From contig CATLBO010000010.1 of assembly GCA_949879025.1 (NCBI GenBank), positions 1 to 48,940 on the forward strand: a DNA stretch of 48,940 bases. The letters are read 5' to 3'. This DNA comes from an uncultured Hungatella sp. Its GTDB lineage: Bacteria > Bacillota > Clostridia > Lachnospirales > Lachnospiraceae. Shown here piece after piece: positions 15,925 through 24,180 of this stretch. Under the pieces are notes generated by a model. It was not told where the DNA came from. It did not search any database and saw nothing but the letters and a program-made list of their open reading frames with translations. The position numbers were made by a program, and so were the translations under genes. Numbering within the stretch: the first letter of the stretch is position 1; every line of letters begins with the position of its first letter.

Positions 15925-16977
15925 TCAATAAAAATAATTCAAATCTATCAGATTTTCCTCTGCCACTTTACTCAATGCCTCCCCGCTGATTTCATACATT
16001 GTATAACTCCGCGGTTTTGGCTCGTTATAGCCTGTAATTACCATATAAAACTTCCCATCCGCAAAAACCAGCGTCTGCCCATGCGCATCATAATTCCTAC
16101 AGACAAGGGCTTTGATTCCCATATGGCTGCACATATACTGCACAGCATAACGGCTTGCATAACAGTCCCCTTTCCCTTTGATAAATATGTCAAACCAATT
16201 ACTGTTATATAATTCATAATCAGAAGTTATGCTGATATACCATGCCGCCTTTTCTGCTTTTTCCTTTTCTGTCATGGAGGGAGTAATATACTGTTTCTCA
16301 AAATCCGTAAATATCGTATCTATGTATATATTCAGCTCGGAATATGCCCTTACTGCCGCTGTCAGTTTTCTCCCATCCTCAAGGACAGCGGTTACCGTTG
16401 CCTTTACACACGGCTCAATGTAAGCCGGCTCCCAATCTATTCGTAGCAGCCCATACTCTGTAATGCTGAAATAATCTGCATTCTTACCGGTTATCTTCCA
16501 TTCCCTTACTTCTTTCTTTGTCCCGGACACCCGGAAACGGTATTCCCTCATATGGCTGCGGTCATAGGTTATGTAATCTTTATATTCCTCAGGAAGATAA
16601 TGCAGTGTCACATTGCTGCTGTTTAATACCGGATTGTCTGCTGCCTGCTTTTTCTTTTCCCTGACCGTAATTCTGCACTTATATTTCTTTTTCTTATATG
16701 TGGCCGTAACCACTGCCGTTCCCTTTTTCCTTGCTTTGAGGGTAACAATGTTTCCTTTTTTCTTTGCGATGGAAACCACTGATTTCTTATCAGTTTTCCA
16801 TTTCACTTTCGCTTTGCGGGACACACCTTTTAATTCCAGCCGATAAGTCTGCCCTGTTTTCATAACCTTTGTCTTTGCCGCCAATTTAGGATTTGCTTTT
16901 GCCTCTGCCGTCATGCCGGGCAGTAACAGCATAATTGCCAATGCAAAGATAATAATAACCATATGTTTTCTTCTCAT
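15925..16977 (-). CDS. Secreted Ig-like/transglutaminase-like protein
   Basis: Three hundred fifty residues from ATG 16977 (ribosome binding site GGGGGAAG). A signal peptide (1-26, cleaved near AEA) is followed by a bacterial Ig-like (BIG2) domain at about 30-105 (KTGQTYRLELKGVSRKAKVKWKT region). The C-terminal part looks like a transglutaminase/papain-like core: GDCYASRYAVQYMC with Cys272, DAHGQTLVFADGKFYMV with His299 and Asp307. Such proteins act on the cell surface as proteases or cross-linking enzymes. Its own promoter (17041-17068) and terminator make it a single-gene unit beside the other exported-protein genes. Confidence 0.8.
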   Translation of the reverse strand: MRRKHMVIIIFALAIMLLLPGMTAEAKANPKLAAKTKVMKTGQTYRLELKGVSRKAKVKWKTDKKSVVSIAKKKGNIVTLKARKKGTAVVTATYKKKKYKCRITVREKKKQAADNPVLNSSNVTLHYLPEEYKDYITYDRSHMREYRFRVSGTKKEVREWKITGKNADYFSITEYGLLRIDWEPAYIEPCVKATVTAVLEDGRKLTAAVRAYSELNIYIDTIFTDFEKQYITPSMTEKEKAEKAAWYISITSDYELYNSNWFDIFIKGKGDCYASRYAVQYMCSHMGIKALVCRNYDAHGQTLVFADGKFYMVITGYNEPKPRSYTMYEISGEALSKVAEENLIDLNYFY

Positions 16978-17040
16978 AGCATCTTCCCCCTTATGAATCA
17001 ATGATATGATAAAAATATCATGCTCTCTTTATTTGCTTTA

Positions 17041-17068
17041 ATTATACCGCACCCCTTTTCATAAGTCA
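17041..17068 (-). promoter_or_regulatory. Sigma-A-like promoter
   Basis: Minus strand TGACTT - 16 bases - TATAAT, about 65 bases upstream of the transglutaminase-like gene. A small dyad (TGATA..TATCA) lies in the leader. Confidence 0.5.
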
Positions 17069-17166
17069 GCCTGCTATTTGAAAATGATACATATAAAATA
17101 CTTCTTCTAAATTTTCATGGCTGGTTTTCCAAGATTGAACGAGAGAAAACTGATAAACAAATTGAT

Positions 17167-18207
17167 TTACGGTTTTCCAAAAAAATCTGCCAACTGATTC
17201 CTATATTTAAATTCTTCCCCTTCTTCCGGCGCTAATTCTACTTCATAAGTAGAATCCCCGATTACCAATGCGCCACAGCTATCCGATGCATAATAAATAT
17301 CTACTGTTTCACCATCATGCAAAGTTGCTTTTAACTTATATTCGAAAGGACACCCACCGGAATAATTCTTTATCTTTTCCACCTTTTCTTTGATGATAAA
17401 TTGGAACAGCTCTTTTTTTTCTTCATCAAGCGGCTGCCATACATTATCTATAAATGCCTCTAATTTTTCAATTCCTTCAGATTTGTTTATATCTATGCTT
17501 TTTAATCCTGCCATCGTCTTTACCATGTCCAACAGAGATTCTGATTTTGCAGATGCATAAATAACTTCCTGATTTTCCTGATGAATATCAAAATAATGCA
17601 TACCGTCACTAAAACTTCTAATGTGTATTCTTATGTAATTGCTATGCCCATTTACCATGATACTGTCCGCCTCAAATACACAGTCTGCATTTAACGGCAA
17701 AGTATCCACATATTCTTTTTCCTTCTGAAACTCTAATTTTTGGATTTCCCCGAAGAAATCCTTAATTTCTTCGGGGGAACCTTCATACAAAACAATGTCA
17801 TTATAAAGAGTATTGAAAAGGATTGAAAGTACATTGCATTCCGGTATTTCTATCCGGTTTTCCTCCGTAATGGCAACATATTCCATATTGTCCGCATTTG
17901 GGATTCTTATCTTTTTTGAATATGTTCCAAATTCAAAGTAGTTTTCTAAAAATTCCGGTATATCTCCCACCGGCTGTTTCTGGCTGCCTTCTTTATCTCC
18001 CTCTTTCTCTGCCAAATCTTCCTGTTTGTCTTTCCCGTCTTCTTTTTCTATTAAATCTTCCTGCCTGCCTTCCTCATTTTCTTTCGCAGGACTTATCATT
18101 TTTAAATCTTCCTGCTGCAAAGACGGATTATCCTTCCCACACGCATATATGGAAACACTCAGAATAAAAAGAACCACTAAAACCAGAGCTTTTTTTTGCA
18201 CCTTCAT
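17167..18207 (-). CDS. Lipoprotein of unknown function
   Basis: Three hundred forty-six residues from ATG 18207 with TGGAGG upstream. A signal peptide ends in a lipobox (SIYACG, Cys about 23). A charged linker of about 60 residues contains repeated EDL-EKE units (QEDLIEKEDGKDKQEDLAEK). The globular rest (about 85-346) holds only scattered cysteines and no motif that I know. The gene begins 20 bases after the stop of the caspase-like gene, so the two are co-transcribed and may act together on the cell surface. Confidence 0.75.
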   Translation of the reverse strand: MKVQKKALVLVVLFILSVSIYACGKDNPSLQQEDLKMISPAKENEEGRQEDLIEKEDGKDKQEDLAEKEGDKEGSQKQPVGDIPEFLENYFEFGTYSKKIRIPNADNMEYVAITEENRIEIPECNVLSILFNTLYNDIVLYEGSPEEIKDFFGEIQKLEFQKEKEYVDTLPLNADCVFEADSIMVNGHSNYIRIHIRSFSDGMHYFDIHQENQEVIYASAKSESLLDMVKTMAGLKSIDINKSEGIEKLEAFIDNVWQPLDEEKKELFQFIIKEKVEKIKNYSGGCPFEYKLKATLHDGETVDIYYASDSCGALVIGDSTYEVELAPEEGEEFKYRNQLADFFGKP

Positions 18208-18227
18208 ATCTATCCTCCATAAATACT

Positions 18228-19709
18228 CTAATCATTACTTAAACATTCACCTGTCATGCTGTTGACCTGATAGGAACTGCCGTCTGTTAAATCAAAAATA
18301 TAGGACGGTTCAAATATTCCATCATTATCACTATCACAAAACGCAACATTAACATCCAATGCCTCTGGCATTACAGCATCCTCTGCAGCAAATGTCGATA
18401 TCCTCAATCCCCCGCTGCCTTTCACCTCATTTTCCAGCGCTTTTAACGCATCTTCTAAAGACAATTGCACTGTTCTTTGAGACGGAATAATCTCATATTC
18501 ATTATGGTTTACCATGCTTGAAACAACGCCTGTATCATCTACAATTGCACTGTAAAAATCGCCCTTTACCGGAATACCGTCAAATGTGTACTCATATGTT
18601 ACGTCATATGCCACTGTTTCTTCCACTTCATTCTGAGAATTGCCATCCAAATCCACCTCAGCCGCTACAATCTCCCGTAATTCTAAGTTACCATTATTAA
18701 AATCTGTAAAATTTACGCCTTCAAATGCCTGATTTATCCATTCAGCGGATTTATCTTCTGCCTCATCTGCTGTGATTTCCACACCCTGGTCCTTTACCTC
18801 TCCATTTAAAGTTGTTGTTCCGCCATCATCAGATAAGACCGTTACGTCCATATCTCCTTTCACACTGACATCAACATCTGTAGCCTTGATTGCATAATTC
18901 GGTATTGCAATATCTATACCATCTGTTTCTCCGCCAAGTTTTAAATTTGCTGATAAATTTCTCGGCTGTGTCACTCCATTTGGTTTTGCAGACGAAAAGC
19001 GGAGGATTGTAGTTGAACCGGCTCCAGGGCGGGAATATGTATTTCCCGGAAATCCTTCAAATCTGGAATATTGTACATTCCCTTTATGGGTTAAAACCAG
19101 ATAGTTGTTATTTCCATATTTTTTATTCGCAAGAATCCATGAACTTTTGACTGACTCGCCAGTTTTAGCATATGACATAAAATTATCTACCACTGCCCCA
19201 TCTTTATTTGTTCCCGCTCCAGGAGCTTTTTCATGGTAACCGCAAATCACTCTTACCGCTTTATTTCCTATCATGGCATTTGCATATTTCCCACGATTTT
19301 TATCTCCTGACAATTGGTAGCAGGCAGCCAAAAAAACAAATTCCAAATTTTTCCCTGACCATTTGAAATTTGCAATATCATGGATATTAAAATCCACGCC
19401 GCTTGCAGAACCCCATAACCGACCGGTTGAACTCCCATGACTTGCCCAATATTTTATTGCTTTTGTTTTTCCTTTAAAACTCTTTAGAGAAATCCCTGTT
19501 TTCTGTTTTAACGTACTTTTGTAAGAAGGAACCTGTTGCTTTATACCATTAACAAATTTTTTGCAATCAGACGTTCCTTCATAAGTATTGTTTTTAAAAG
19601 CCTCTACTGTCTTTCCAGCCGCATATGCCGGAATATTGCCTAATAACGAAAGGCAGATAACCATTGATAAAACACCTAAAAATCTTTTTTTCTTTAGTTT
19701 CATATTCAT
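18228..19709 (-). CDS. Secreted caspase-like (DUF6345-type) protein
   Basis: Four hundred ninety-three residues from ATG 19709 (AAGGAG). A signal peptide ends at AYAA (about 31). The next domain has WASHGSSTGRLWG (His91) and FVFLAACYQLSG (Cys130), the spacing of the His/Cys dyad in caspase, gingipain and related CHF peptidases; DUF6345-type proteins have this look. The C-terminal half (about 270-493) has beta-rich repeats, a PepSY-like segment (SLEDALKALENEVKGSG) and an acidic loop DSDNDGIFEP, which may bind calcium. I infer a secreted peptidase or pseudo-peptidase with an inhibitory propeptide. It is followed by a lipoprotein gene in the same transcript. Confidence 0.65.
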   Translation of the reverse strand: MNMKLKKKRFLGVLSMVICLSLLGNIPAYAAGKTVEAFKNNTYEGTSDCKKFVNGIKQQVPSYKSTLKQKTGISLKSFKGKTKAIKYWASHGSSTGRLWGSASGVDFNIHDIANFKWSGKNLEFVFLAACYQLSGDKNRGKYANAMIGNKAVRVICGYHEKAPGAGTNKDGAVVDNFMSYAKTGESVKSSWILANKKYGNNNYLVLTHKGNVQYSRFEGFPGNTYSRPGAGSTTILRFSSAKPNGVTQPRNLSANLKLGGETDGIDIAIPNYAIKATDVDVSVKGDMDVTVLSDDGGTTTLNGEVKDQGVEITADEAEDKSAEWINQAFEGVNFTDFNNGNLELREIVAAEVDLDGNSQNEVEETVAYDVTYEYTFDGIPVKGDFYSAIVDDTGVVSSMVNHNEYEIIPSQRTVQLSLEDALKALENEVKGSGGLRISTFAAEDAVMPEALDVNVAFCDSDNDGIFEPSYIFDLTDGSSYQVNSMTGECLSND

Positions 19710-19858
19710 TCATACTCCTTAAATTTAATTTTTTTAGTTGATTTTCCCATGAAAATTTATGTTCTTTTACTTACCATTTTTCCTGCTTGCGTCTGTGTAT
19801 TTTTCATTATCCACTCTTTCGGCTAACAGGCTTGTCTCCTCCTAGCAAAGTAAAGGAA

Positions 19859-19887
19859 GGGCATCCCCCAGGTTCAGAAGAATGCCC
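19859..19887 (-). terminator. Hairpin terminator before caspase-like gene
   Basis: Minus strand GGGGGCATTC..GGGGGATGCCC followed by TTCCTTTACTTT, about 40 bases after the stop of the 19925-20263 gene. The next 150 bases are an unexplained leader of the caspase-like gene. Confidence 0.55.
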
Positions 19888-19924
19888 CCTCTAAATCCTA
19901 TTACCAGCTTTTTAAATTCTTTCT

Positions 19925-20263
19925 TCAATTCAAATTTCTATCCATATCACTCTTTATAAGAGTTTTTGTCCCATATCTGTTAATGATATAAATACTCTCT
20001 GGCTGTGATTTTAATTCAGAACCATTCAGATATAAATGAGAACCTCCTACTAAATCATACTCATATACATATCGCCCACTTCCAATATCAGTATGGGGAA
20101 ACCTGGAGAAATCGTCCCATGTAATATTTTCTTTTCCTTTTACAGCAATTACAAAATCAACATACATTCTTGATGGTATTGTAATAAAAAGAATTATCAT
20201 ACCTAAAGAAAATGCTGATACTGACACTGCAATAATATGTTTTCTCTTGTTTCTTTTCTCCAT
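19925..20263 (-). CDS. Single-pass membrane protein of unknown function
   Basis: One hundred twelve residues from ATG 20263, one base after the stop of the preceding gene (ribosome binding site GGGAAAG inside it). A basic start (MEKRNKRKH) is followed by one membrane segment (about 10-30) and a short outer domain of about 75 residues (KGKENITWDDFSRFPHTDIG). No family is recognised. The one-base gap to the Cys/His secreted protein gene implies a functional pair: perhaps an anchor, inhibitor or immunity-like partner. Confidence 0.75.
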   Translation of the reverse strand: MEKRNKRKHIIAVSVSAFSLGMIILFITIPSRMYVDFVIAVKGKENITWDDFSRFPHTDIGSGRYVYEYDLVGGSHLYLNGSELKSQPESIYIINRYGTKTLIKSDMDRNLN

Positions 20264-20264
20264 A

Positions 20265-21080
20265 TTACTTTCCCGTATACTTAACGATATAATATCCACA
20301 CCATGTGGAATAATTCAGAGAACCGTAATTCCTATTACATGATTTTGGATCTTTAATTTTTTTATTACTTGCATCCAAATTAGTGGCTTTTCCAAAACCA
20401 GGCTTATGTGACCAATAACCATTCTTATTCTGTATATACCAATGATAATCCTTTTTAGGCGCAATGACTAAGGCTACTTTGTACTCATTTTTTCCGGGTT
20501 TTTCAGTACGATTTGCCGCTCTAATCGAACGACCACTTCCCAAAAAAGGTCCATCCGCTTTTACCGCAGTAATAATAGAAGTCTTTGTTAATGATTTATA
20601 TTGTTTCCCTGCCAGACTGCCAGGCTGCAATTTGCCTTCTGTTCTTTTTAGTACATCCATTGCATAAGCGTAACAATTTGCCCGACGGATATTACCATCT
20701 TTGTTCCAGTATTTGGGATTATAGGAAGGCTCATACCCACTGGTTGGAAGTAGAGATGCTGCCCTAGACATTATACCAGTAGAATCTTCTTCCTGTCCAA
20801 GGGCATCTACTGTATCTGTCGAACTTGAGCGAATCAGTAATTTGGGGGAAAATTCCAAAGGCTCATAGCTTACCATATCCTTATTTTCATCCGATAATCC
20901 CTCATACCACTCAATCCACTCAACTGTTTCTTGTGATAGTATATCTTTTTTAAAACTTCTCCCATCATAAGTTACCATGTCTGTTTCCTTGTGTGCTGCC
21001 ATTGTTGGCATAACGGATGCACTTACCGCAATAACACCACTTATAACAAACATTCCAATTCTTTTTAATATTTTATTCAT
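20265..21080 (-). CDS. Secreted Cys/His protein, possible peptidase
   Basis: Two hundred seventy-one residues from ATG 21080 (GAGAGGATG). A signal peptide is cleaved near MAAHK (about 29). An acidic pro-region follows to about residue 115. The C-terminal domain shows RRANCYAYAMD (Cys136), DYHWYIQNKNGYWSHKPG (His213, His225) and a C-terminal Trp-Cys-Gly-Tyr motif. A Cys followed about 75 residues later by 'YHWY' and 'WSHKPG' is found in a family of small secreted bacterial proteins that look like papain/NlpC-type cysteine peptidases; the enzymatic role is inferred. It is tightly linked to the downstream membrane protein gene. Confidence 0.6.
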   Translation of the reverse strand: MNKILKRIGMFVISGVIAVSASVMPTMAAHKETDMVTYDGRSFKKDILSQETVEWIEWYEGLSDENKDMVSYEPLEFSPKLLIRSSSTDTVDALGQEEDSTGIMSRAASLLPTSGYEPSYNPKYWNKDGNIRRANCYAYAMDVLKRTEGKLQPGSLAGKQYKSLTKTSIITAVKADGPFLGSGRSIRAANRTEKPGKNEYKVALVIAPKKDYHWYIQNKNGYWSHKPGFGKATNLDASNKKIKDPKSCNRNYGSLNYSTWCGYYIVKYTGK

Positions 21081-21125
21081 GACATCCTCTCTTTCATCTT
21101 ATTTCTCTACCAGAATCTATGCTTT

Positions 21126-21860
21126 TTACCTATTTACCACTTTTCCCGCTGCCGTTACTCCAAACCTAAGCATTTTTGCGTAGGCTTTTCCTGTTTTCTT
21201 ATTGACTGCCCGGCAATTCCCTACTGCATACATTCCCGATTTATAACTTGTTCTTGATGTAACTTGGTAAGTTCCAGGTGCATTATTATAGCACCTCATG
21301 CTTGTATCCTTGCAGCGGCTTGTTTTTCCATTATACTCAAATACCCCTCTTAACACCCACTGCACATATGTCGCATTATCCTTTTTTCTGTAAATCCTGA
21401 ATGTACGGCTATGTTCTACAGTGCTGACTATTGGAGCTGCTTTTTTTGAAACGGAACGTGACTCGTAGTCATTTACTTCAGCTGCAACTTCATTATCTAT
21501 GTCATAAACTTTAGAAGAAACTAACTTCATTGATTTAGTCTCTTTTAATATTAATGCCATACTGTTATCCTGCATCGCGTTCCTAGTTTCTGCTGACATC
21601 TCCTGCTCGCTTTTATCTGCCACATATCCCATCTGTTCTACTGCCACTTCATCTTCTTCCTGCATATATTCTTCTACTGCCACCTCATCTCCTTCCTCCA
21701 TATATTCTTCTACTGCCACTTCATCTTCTGCGGCACAATCTTCGCTATATTCTCTACCTGAATATTCCCCAGCGGATATATCTGCTGCATATGCAGGCAT
21801 TGCTGCTGTTCCCATCAAAGCTGCTGTTAATAAAGACAATATAATTTTTCTAAATTTCAT
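21126..21860 (-). CDS. Secreted protein with acidic DEVAVEEYM repeats
   Basis: Two hundred forty-four residues from ATG 21860 (AAGAAAGGAATGG). A signal peptide is cleaved near AYAAD (about 26). Residues 45-77 are an acidic tandem repeat (DEVAVEEYMEEG, DEVAVEEYMQEE, DEVAVEQMG). The C-terminal part (about 140-244) is a basic beta-rich domain (HSRTFRIYRKKDNATYVQWV; CKDTSMRCYNN; YAVGNCRAVNKKTGKAYAKM) with three cysteines. No family is recognised; pro-domain charge opposite to the C-terminal domain suggests that they bind each other. It is the first gene behind the predicted ECF promoter at 22131-22156. Confidence 0.75.
   Translation of the reverse strand: MKFRKIILSLLTAALMGTAAMPAYAADISAGEYSGREYSEDCAAEDEVAVEEYMEEGDEVAVEEYMQEEDEVAVEQMGYVADKSEQEMSAETRNAMQDNSMALILKETKSMKLVSSKVYDIDNEVAAEVNDYESRSVSKKAAPIVSTVEHSRTFRIYRKKDNATYVQWVLRGVFEYNGKTSRCKDTSMRCYNNAPGTYQVTSRTSYKSGMYAVGNCRAVNKKTGKAYAKMLRFGVTAAGKVVNR
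21637..21728 (-). repeat. 36-base tandem repeat inside a secreted-protein gene
   Basis: About 2.6 copies of a 12-codon unit (DEVAVEEYMEEG). Confidence 0.8.
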
Positions 21861-21889
21861 TGTTTACCATTCCTTTCTTTTCATGATTT

Positions 21890-21901
21890 TTACACCTGTA
21901 A
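21890..21901. promoter_or_regulatory. TTACACCTGTAA palindrome
   Basis: A perfect 12-base dyad, 30 bases before the first secreted-protein gene. It fits the TACA-NN-TGTA pattern of BlaI/MecI operators and resembles the sites upstream of the penicillin-binding protein gene. Its regulator is unknown. Confidence 0.4.
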
Positions 21902-22130
21902 GGTAAAATATTGTTAGATATTTTACGCGCCGAAGTGCGCATAAGTTACCATGTCACCGCGGAGCAATTCATGGTATACTAATTTTCAATGGCTGATAAT
22001 GTTTCCTCCCTCCCCTCCTTATAATGCGGTTCGGCACGCGACACCTCGTGCCACCTGCCATCTCGCCAGAAGACATTCTTTATGTGTACCGGCACGCGCC
22101 GCTTTGAAAAATTTGCCATCTATATGAATA
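21902..22130 (-). promoter_or_regulatory. Long structured leader of the secreted-protein operon
   Basis: About 230 bases lie between the ECF-like promoter and the palindrome. The stretch is richer in GC than its surroundings and contains stems such as GGCACG..CGTGCC, GGCGCGTGCCGG and CGCACTTCGGCGCG, and an orphan AAGGAGG. No gene is seen. It could be a regulatory RNA leader or a remnant of an inserted element. Confidence 0.45.
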
Positions 22131-22156
22131 ATCGTATTTTTCTTTTTTAAGTTACG
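22131..22156 (-). promoter_or_regulatory. ECF-type promoter for secreted-protein operon
   Basis: Minus strand CGTAACTT - 14 bases - CGAT. The sequence and spacing match exactly the site in front of the sigma gene (23968-23993), with AT-rich spacers. It points toward the genes at 21860 and below. Confidence 0.7.
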
Positions 22157-22206
22157 CTTTTTTTCAATTTAATTAAAAATTTCTATAATTGCCCTAAATA
22201 TAAATC

Positions 22207-22241
22207 GGCTGTCAATACACATATTTTCTGTATTGACAGCC
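22207..22241 (-). terminator. Terminator behind anti-sigma gene
   Basis: GGCTGTCAATACA / TGTATTGACAGCC, nine-base loop, about 43 bases after the anti-sigma stop; on the minus strand it is followed by GATTTATATTT. Confidence 0.65.
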
Positions 22242-22283
22242 CTAATTTCATTTTCCTATAACGGATAAACCCACAGCATTCCA

Positions 22284-23336
22284 TTACTTCATTGATATGC
22301 TGTTTTTTATTGCAACCCTGAATTTTTGTCCTACCGGCTCCATTTTCCCATTGTCCACTTGGAAAACTTCGCTTAACTGTTCACCGGTAGAATCTGAATC
22401 CCCTGTACCTTCTTCCCATTCAAAGGGCAGGGCGTACATTTGGACATCCAGCCATTCATTCCCCATAGACGGCGGCTCACCGTCATTCTGAAACGTATAT
22501 ACCCCATTCTGTATATTTACTAAATAGTAAAGGAAATCTTTTCCATCCATATCCGTAATTTTAAAATAATACTGCTTTTCTTCCAGAGGAAGTTCCCCAC
22601 ATTCAACCTGAATGCTGCCTGCCACGCTGTTTAATGACATTTCTTTGACAACAGCCTCTATATCTCCTGTCTCTATTTTCCGGTTCAGCTCCATACGCAG
22701 TGTGTTCTTCTGCAATTCTTCTTCTGATGCTGAAAATGCAAATACAAACGCCTGCCCTTCAAAATCCTCCATATGCCTGTGCAGCACAATTTCCATCTTA
22801 ATATTTACTTTCCCGGTTATCTGTAAGCTGCTGCCATAATCCCATTCGACAACATAATCGCCGCCTGTTCCTTCAATATCTTCCCTGCTGTATACTTTTG
22901 TAGAATCACATTCCTTTTCTTCCCCATTGATTTCGATGCTTTCCCCTGCGCTTATGCCTGCACCGTCATCTGCCCCCTCCACATGGACAGATGCAAGAAG
23001 GCTGTTTCCCGTCCAGATGACTTCCTTCAAAGTTATTCCTGTCCCATCCTGTCTCTGGGTTGTATTGATAATATCCGTATAGGGCGTCAGGTCATCTGAC
23101 AGCCCTAAAATCTCTCCCATCATCGTCGTAAACCTGCTTATGGCTGCATAGACCTGATTATGGAACACCATACAGAAACCAAGCAGCATAATGATGAAAA
23201 GACAGGCAACCTTTTTTCCCATGTGGTACATTACATATCTTCTCGTCTGTCCTTTCCAAGGCTGCAGCGCCTGATAAATATATTCTTCATCAATCTTCCC
23301 AAAAAGCTCCAAAAATTCAAATCCATCTTCTTTCAT
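22284..23336 (-). CDS. Anti-sigma factor, DUF4179-type membrane protein
   Basis: Three hundred fifty residues. The start at ATG 23336 overlaps the sigma stop (ATGA) with GAGGG just upstream, so the two genes are translationally coupled. An N-terminal cytoplasmic part (about 1-40, MKEDGFEFLELFGKIDEEYI) should bind the sigma factor. One membrane segment follows (about 42-64, VACLFIIMLLGFCMVF) and then a large extracellular DUF4179-like domain of beta character (LKEVIWTGNSLLASVHVEG...). It should hold the sigma factor inactive until an envelope signal arrives. Confidence 0.85.
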   Translation of the reverse strand: MKEDGFEFLELFGKIDEEYIYQALQPWKGQTRRYVMYHMGKKVACLFIIMLLGFCMVFHNQVYAAISRFTTMMGEILGLSDDLTPYTDIINTTQRQDGTGITLKEVIWTGNSLLASVHVEGADDGAGISAGESIEINGEEKECDSTKVYSREDIEGTGGDYVVEWDYGSSLQITGKVNIKMEIVLHRHMEDFEGQAFVFAFSASEEELQKNTLRMELNRKIETGDIEAVVKEMSLNSVAGSIQVECGELPLEEKQYYFKITDMDGKDFLYYLVNIQNGVYTFQNDGEPPSMGNEWLDVQMYALPFEWEEGTGDSDSTGEQLSEVFQVDNGKMEPVGQKFRVAIKNSISMK

Positions 23337-23893
23337 AAGCGTCCCTCTTTTTCCAATAATTTTCTTAATTTCTTCTTGTTGCGCAGCAGATTCTGCTTTA
23401 CCGCCCCCTCCGATACCCGATGCCTTGCCGCAATATTCTTCAATGGTTCCATTCCCCAATACCGCTGGACAAAAATATCCCTGTCCCGTTCTGACAGCCC
23501 CGCCAGAAAGCCATTTATAATCCCTATTAATTCTTCTTCCTCAATATGTTCCTCAAAGTTATGGATTACCGCCGCATTTAAATCTTCCACTTCTTCCTTT
23601 ATTTCCACAATGTGCATATCCATCCGTTTCACTGCATATTTTTTCCTCAATGTATCTATTGCAAACCCACGCGTAATCTTACCTAAAAAAGCAGCCAGCT
23701 TTGAAGGCCTCTTGGGCGGGATATGCCTCCATGCCGCAAACCATGTGTCATTCACGCATTCTTCTGAATCCTCCCGGTTTGTGAGGATTTTCCATGCAAT
23801 GGAATAACAAAAAGAGTTATACTTCTCATCCACTATCCTTATTGCATTTTCATCTCTGTTCCAAAACAAATCAATTATGTAGGCATCATTCAT
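23333..23893 (-). CDS. ECF-family RNA polymerase sigma factor
   Basis: One hundred eighty-six residues. Region 2 (about 10-85) shows DEKYNSFCYSIAWKILTNRE, DSEECVNDTWFAAWRHIPP and FLGKITRGFAIDTLRKK. Region 4 (about 130-184) shows LSERDRDIFVQRYWGMEPLK and SEGAVKQNLLRNKKKLRKLL. It redirects RNA polymerase to promoters that read CGTAACTT-N14-CGAT, one of which is its own. The coupled DUF4179 anti-sigma factor is typical of the ECF30-like group in Clostridia. Confidence 0.93.
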   Translation of the reverse strand: MNDAYIIDLFWNRDENAIRIVDEKYNSFCYSIAWKILTNREDSEECVNDTWFAAWRHIPPKRPSKLAAFLGKITRGFAIDTLRKKYAVKRMDMHIVEIKEEVEDLNAAVIHNFEEHIEEEELIGIINGFLAGLSERDRDIFVQRYWGMEPLKNIAARHRVSEGAVKQNLLRNKKKLRKLLEKEGRL

Positions 23894-23967
23894 TACTTAT
23901 TCCCCTTTTATCTATTTCTTTTGTTAAAATAATCGGCCAATCTTTTAAAACCGTTCTTAATTAATAT

Positions 23968-23993
23968 ATCGTATTTTAAATACAAAAGTTACG
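23968..23993 (-). promoter_or_regulatory. ECF-type promoter of the sigma/anti-sigma operon
   Basis: Minus strand CGTAACTT - 14 bases - CGAT, 75 bases upstream of the sigma start. Autoregulation is usual for ECF factors. Confidence 0.7.
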
Positions 23994-24180
23994 TTTTTAC
24001 ACAAACATTTTTGGATTTCCTGACCGTTATATTTCAATATGTGTTGCACTGGATATGAACCGCAGTCATAAAAGCCGTATTATCACCAAGTCTGCAAAAT
24101 CAGTGTTTCTTTCCACTATGCCGAAACCAGAGAAAGCAACAGCTATCCCCGGCTCCGGCAAATCATTTCCTAAATCTTTA

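Noticed and set aside
19720-19850. Cyclic-di-GMP riboswitch-like pieces (GAAAGAGTGG and ACGCAA) in the leader of the caspase-like gene
   Set aside because: The pieces are separated by unrelated sequence, and the remaining conserved parts are missing, so chance similarity is more likely.
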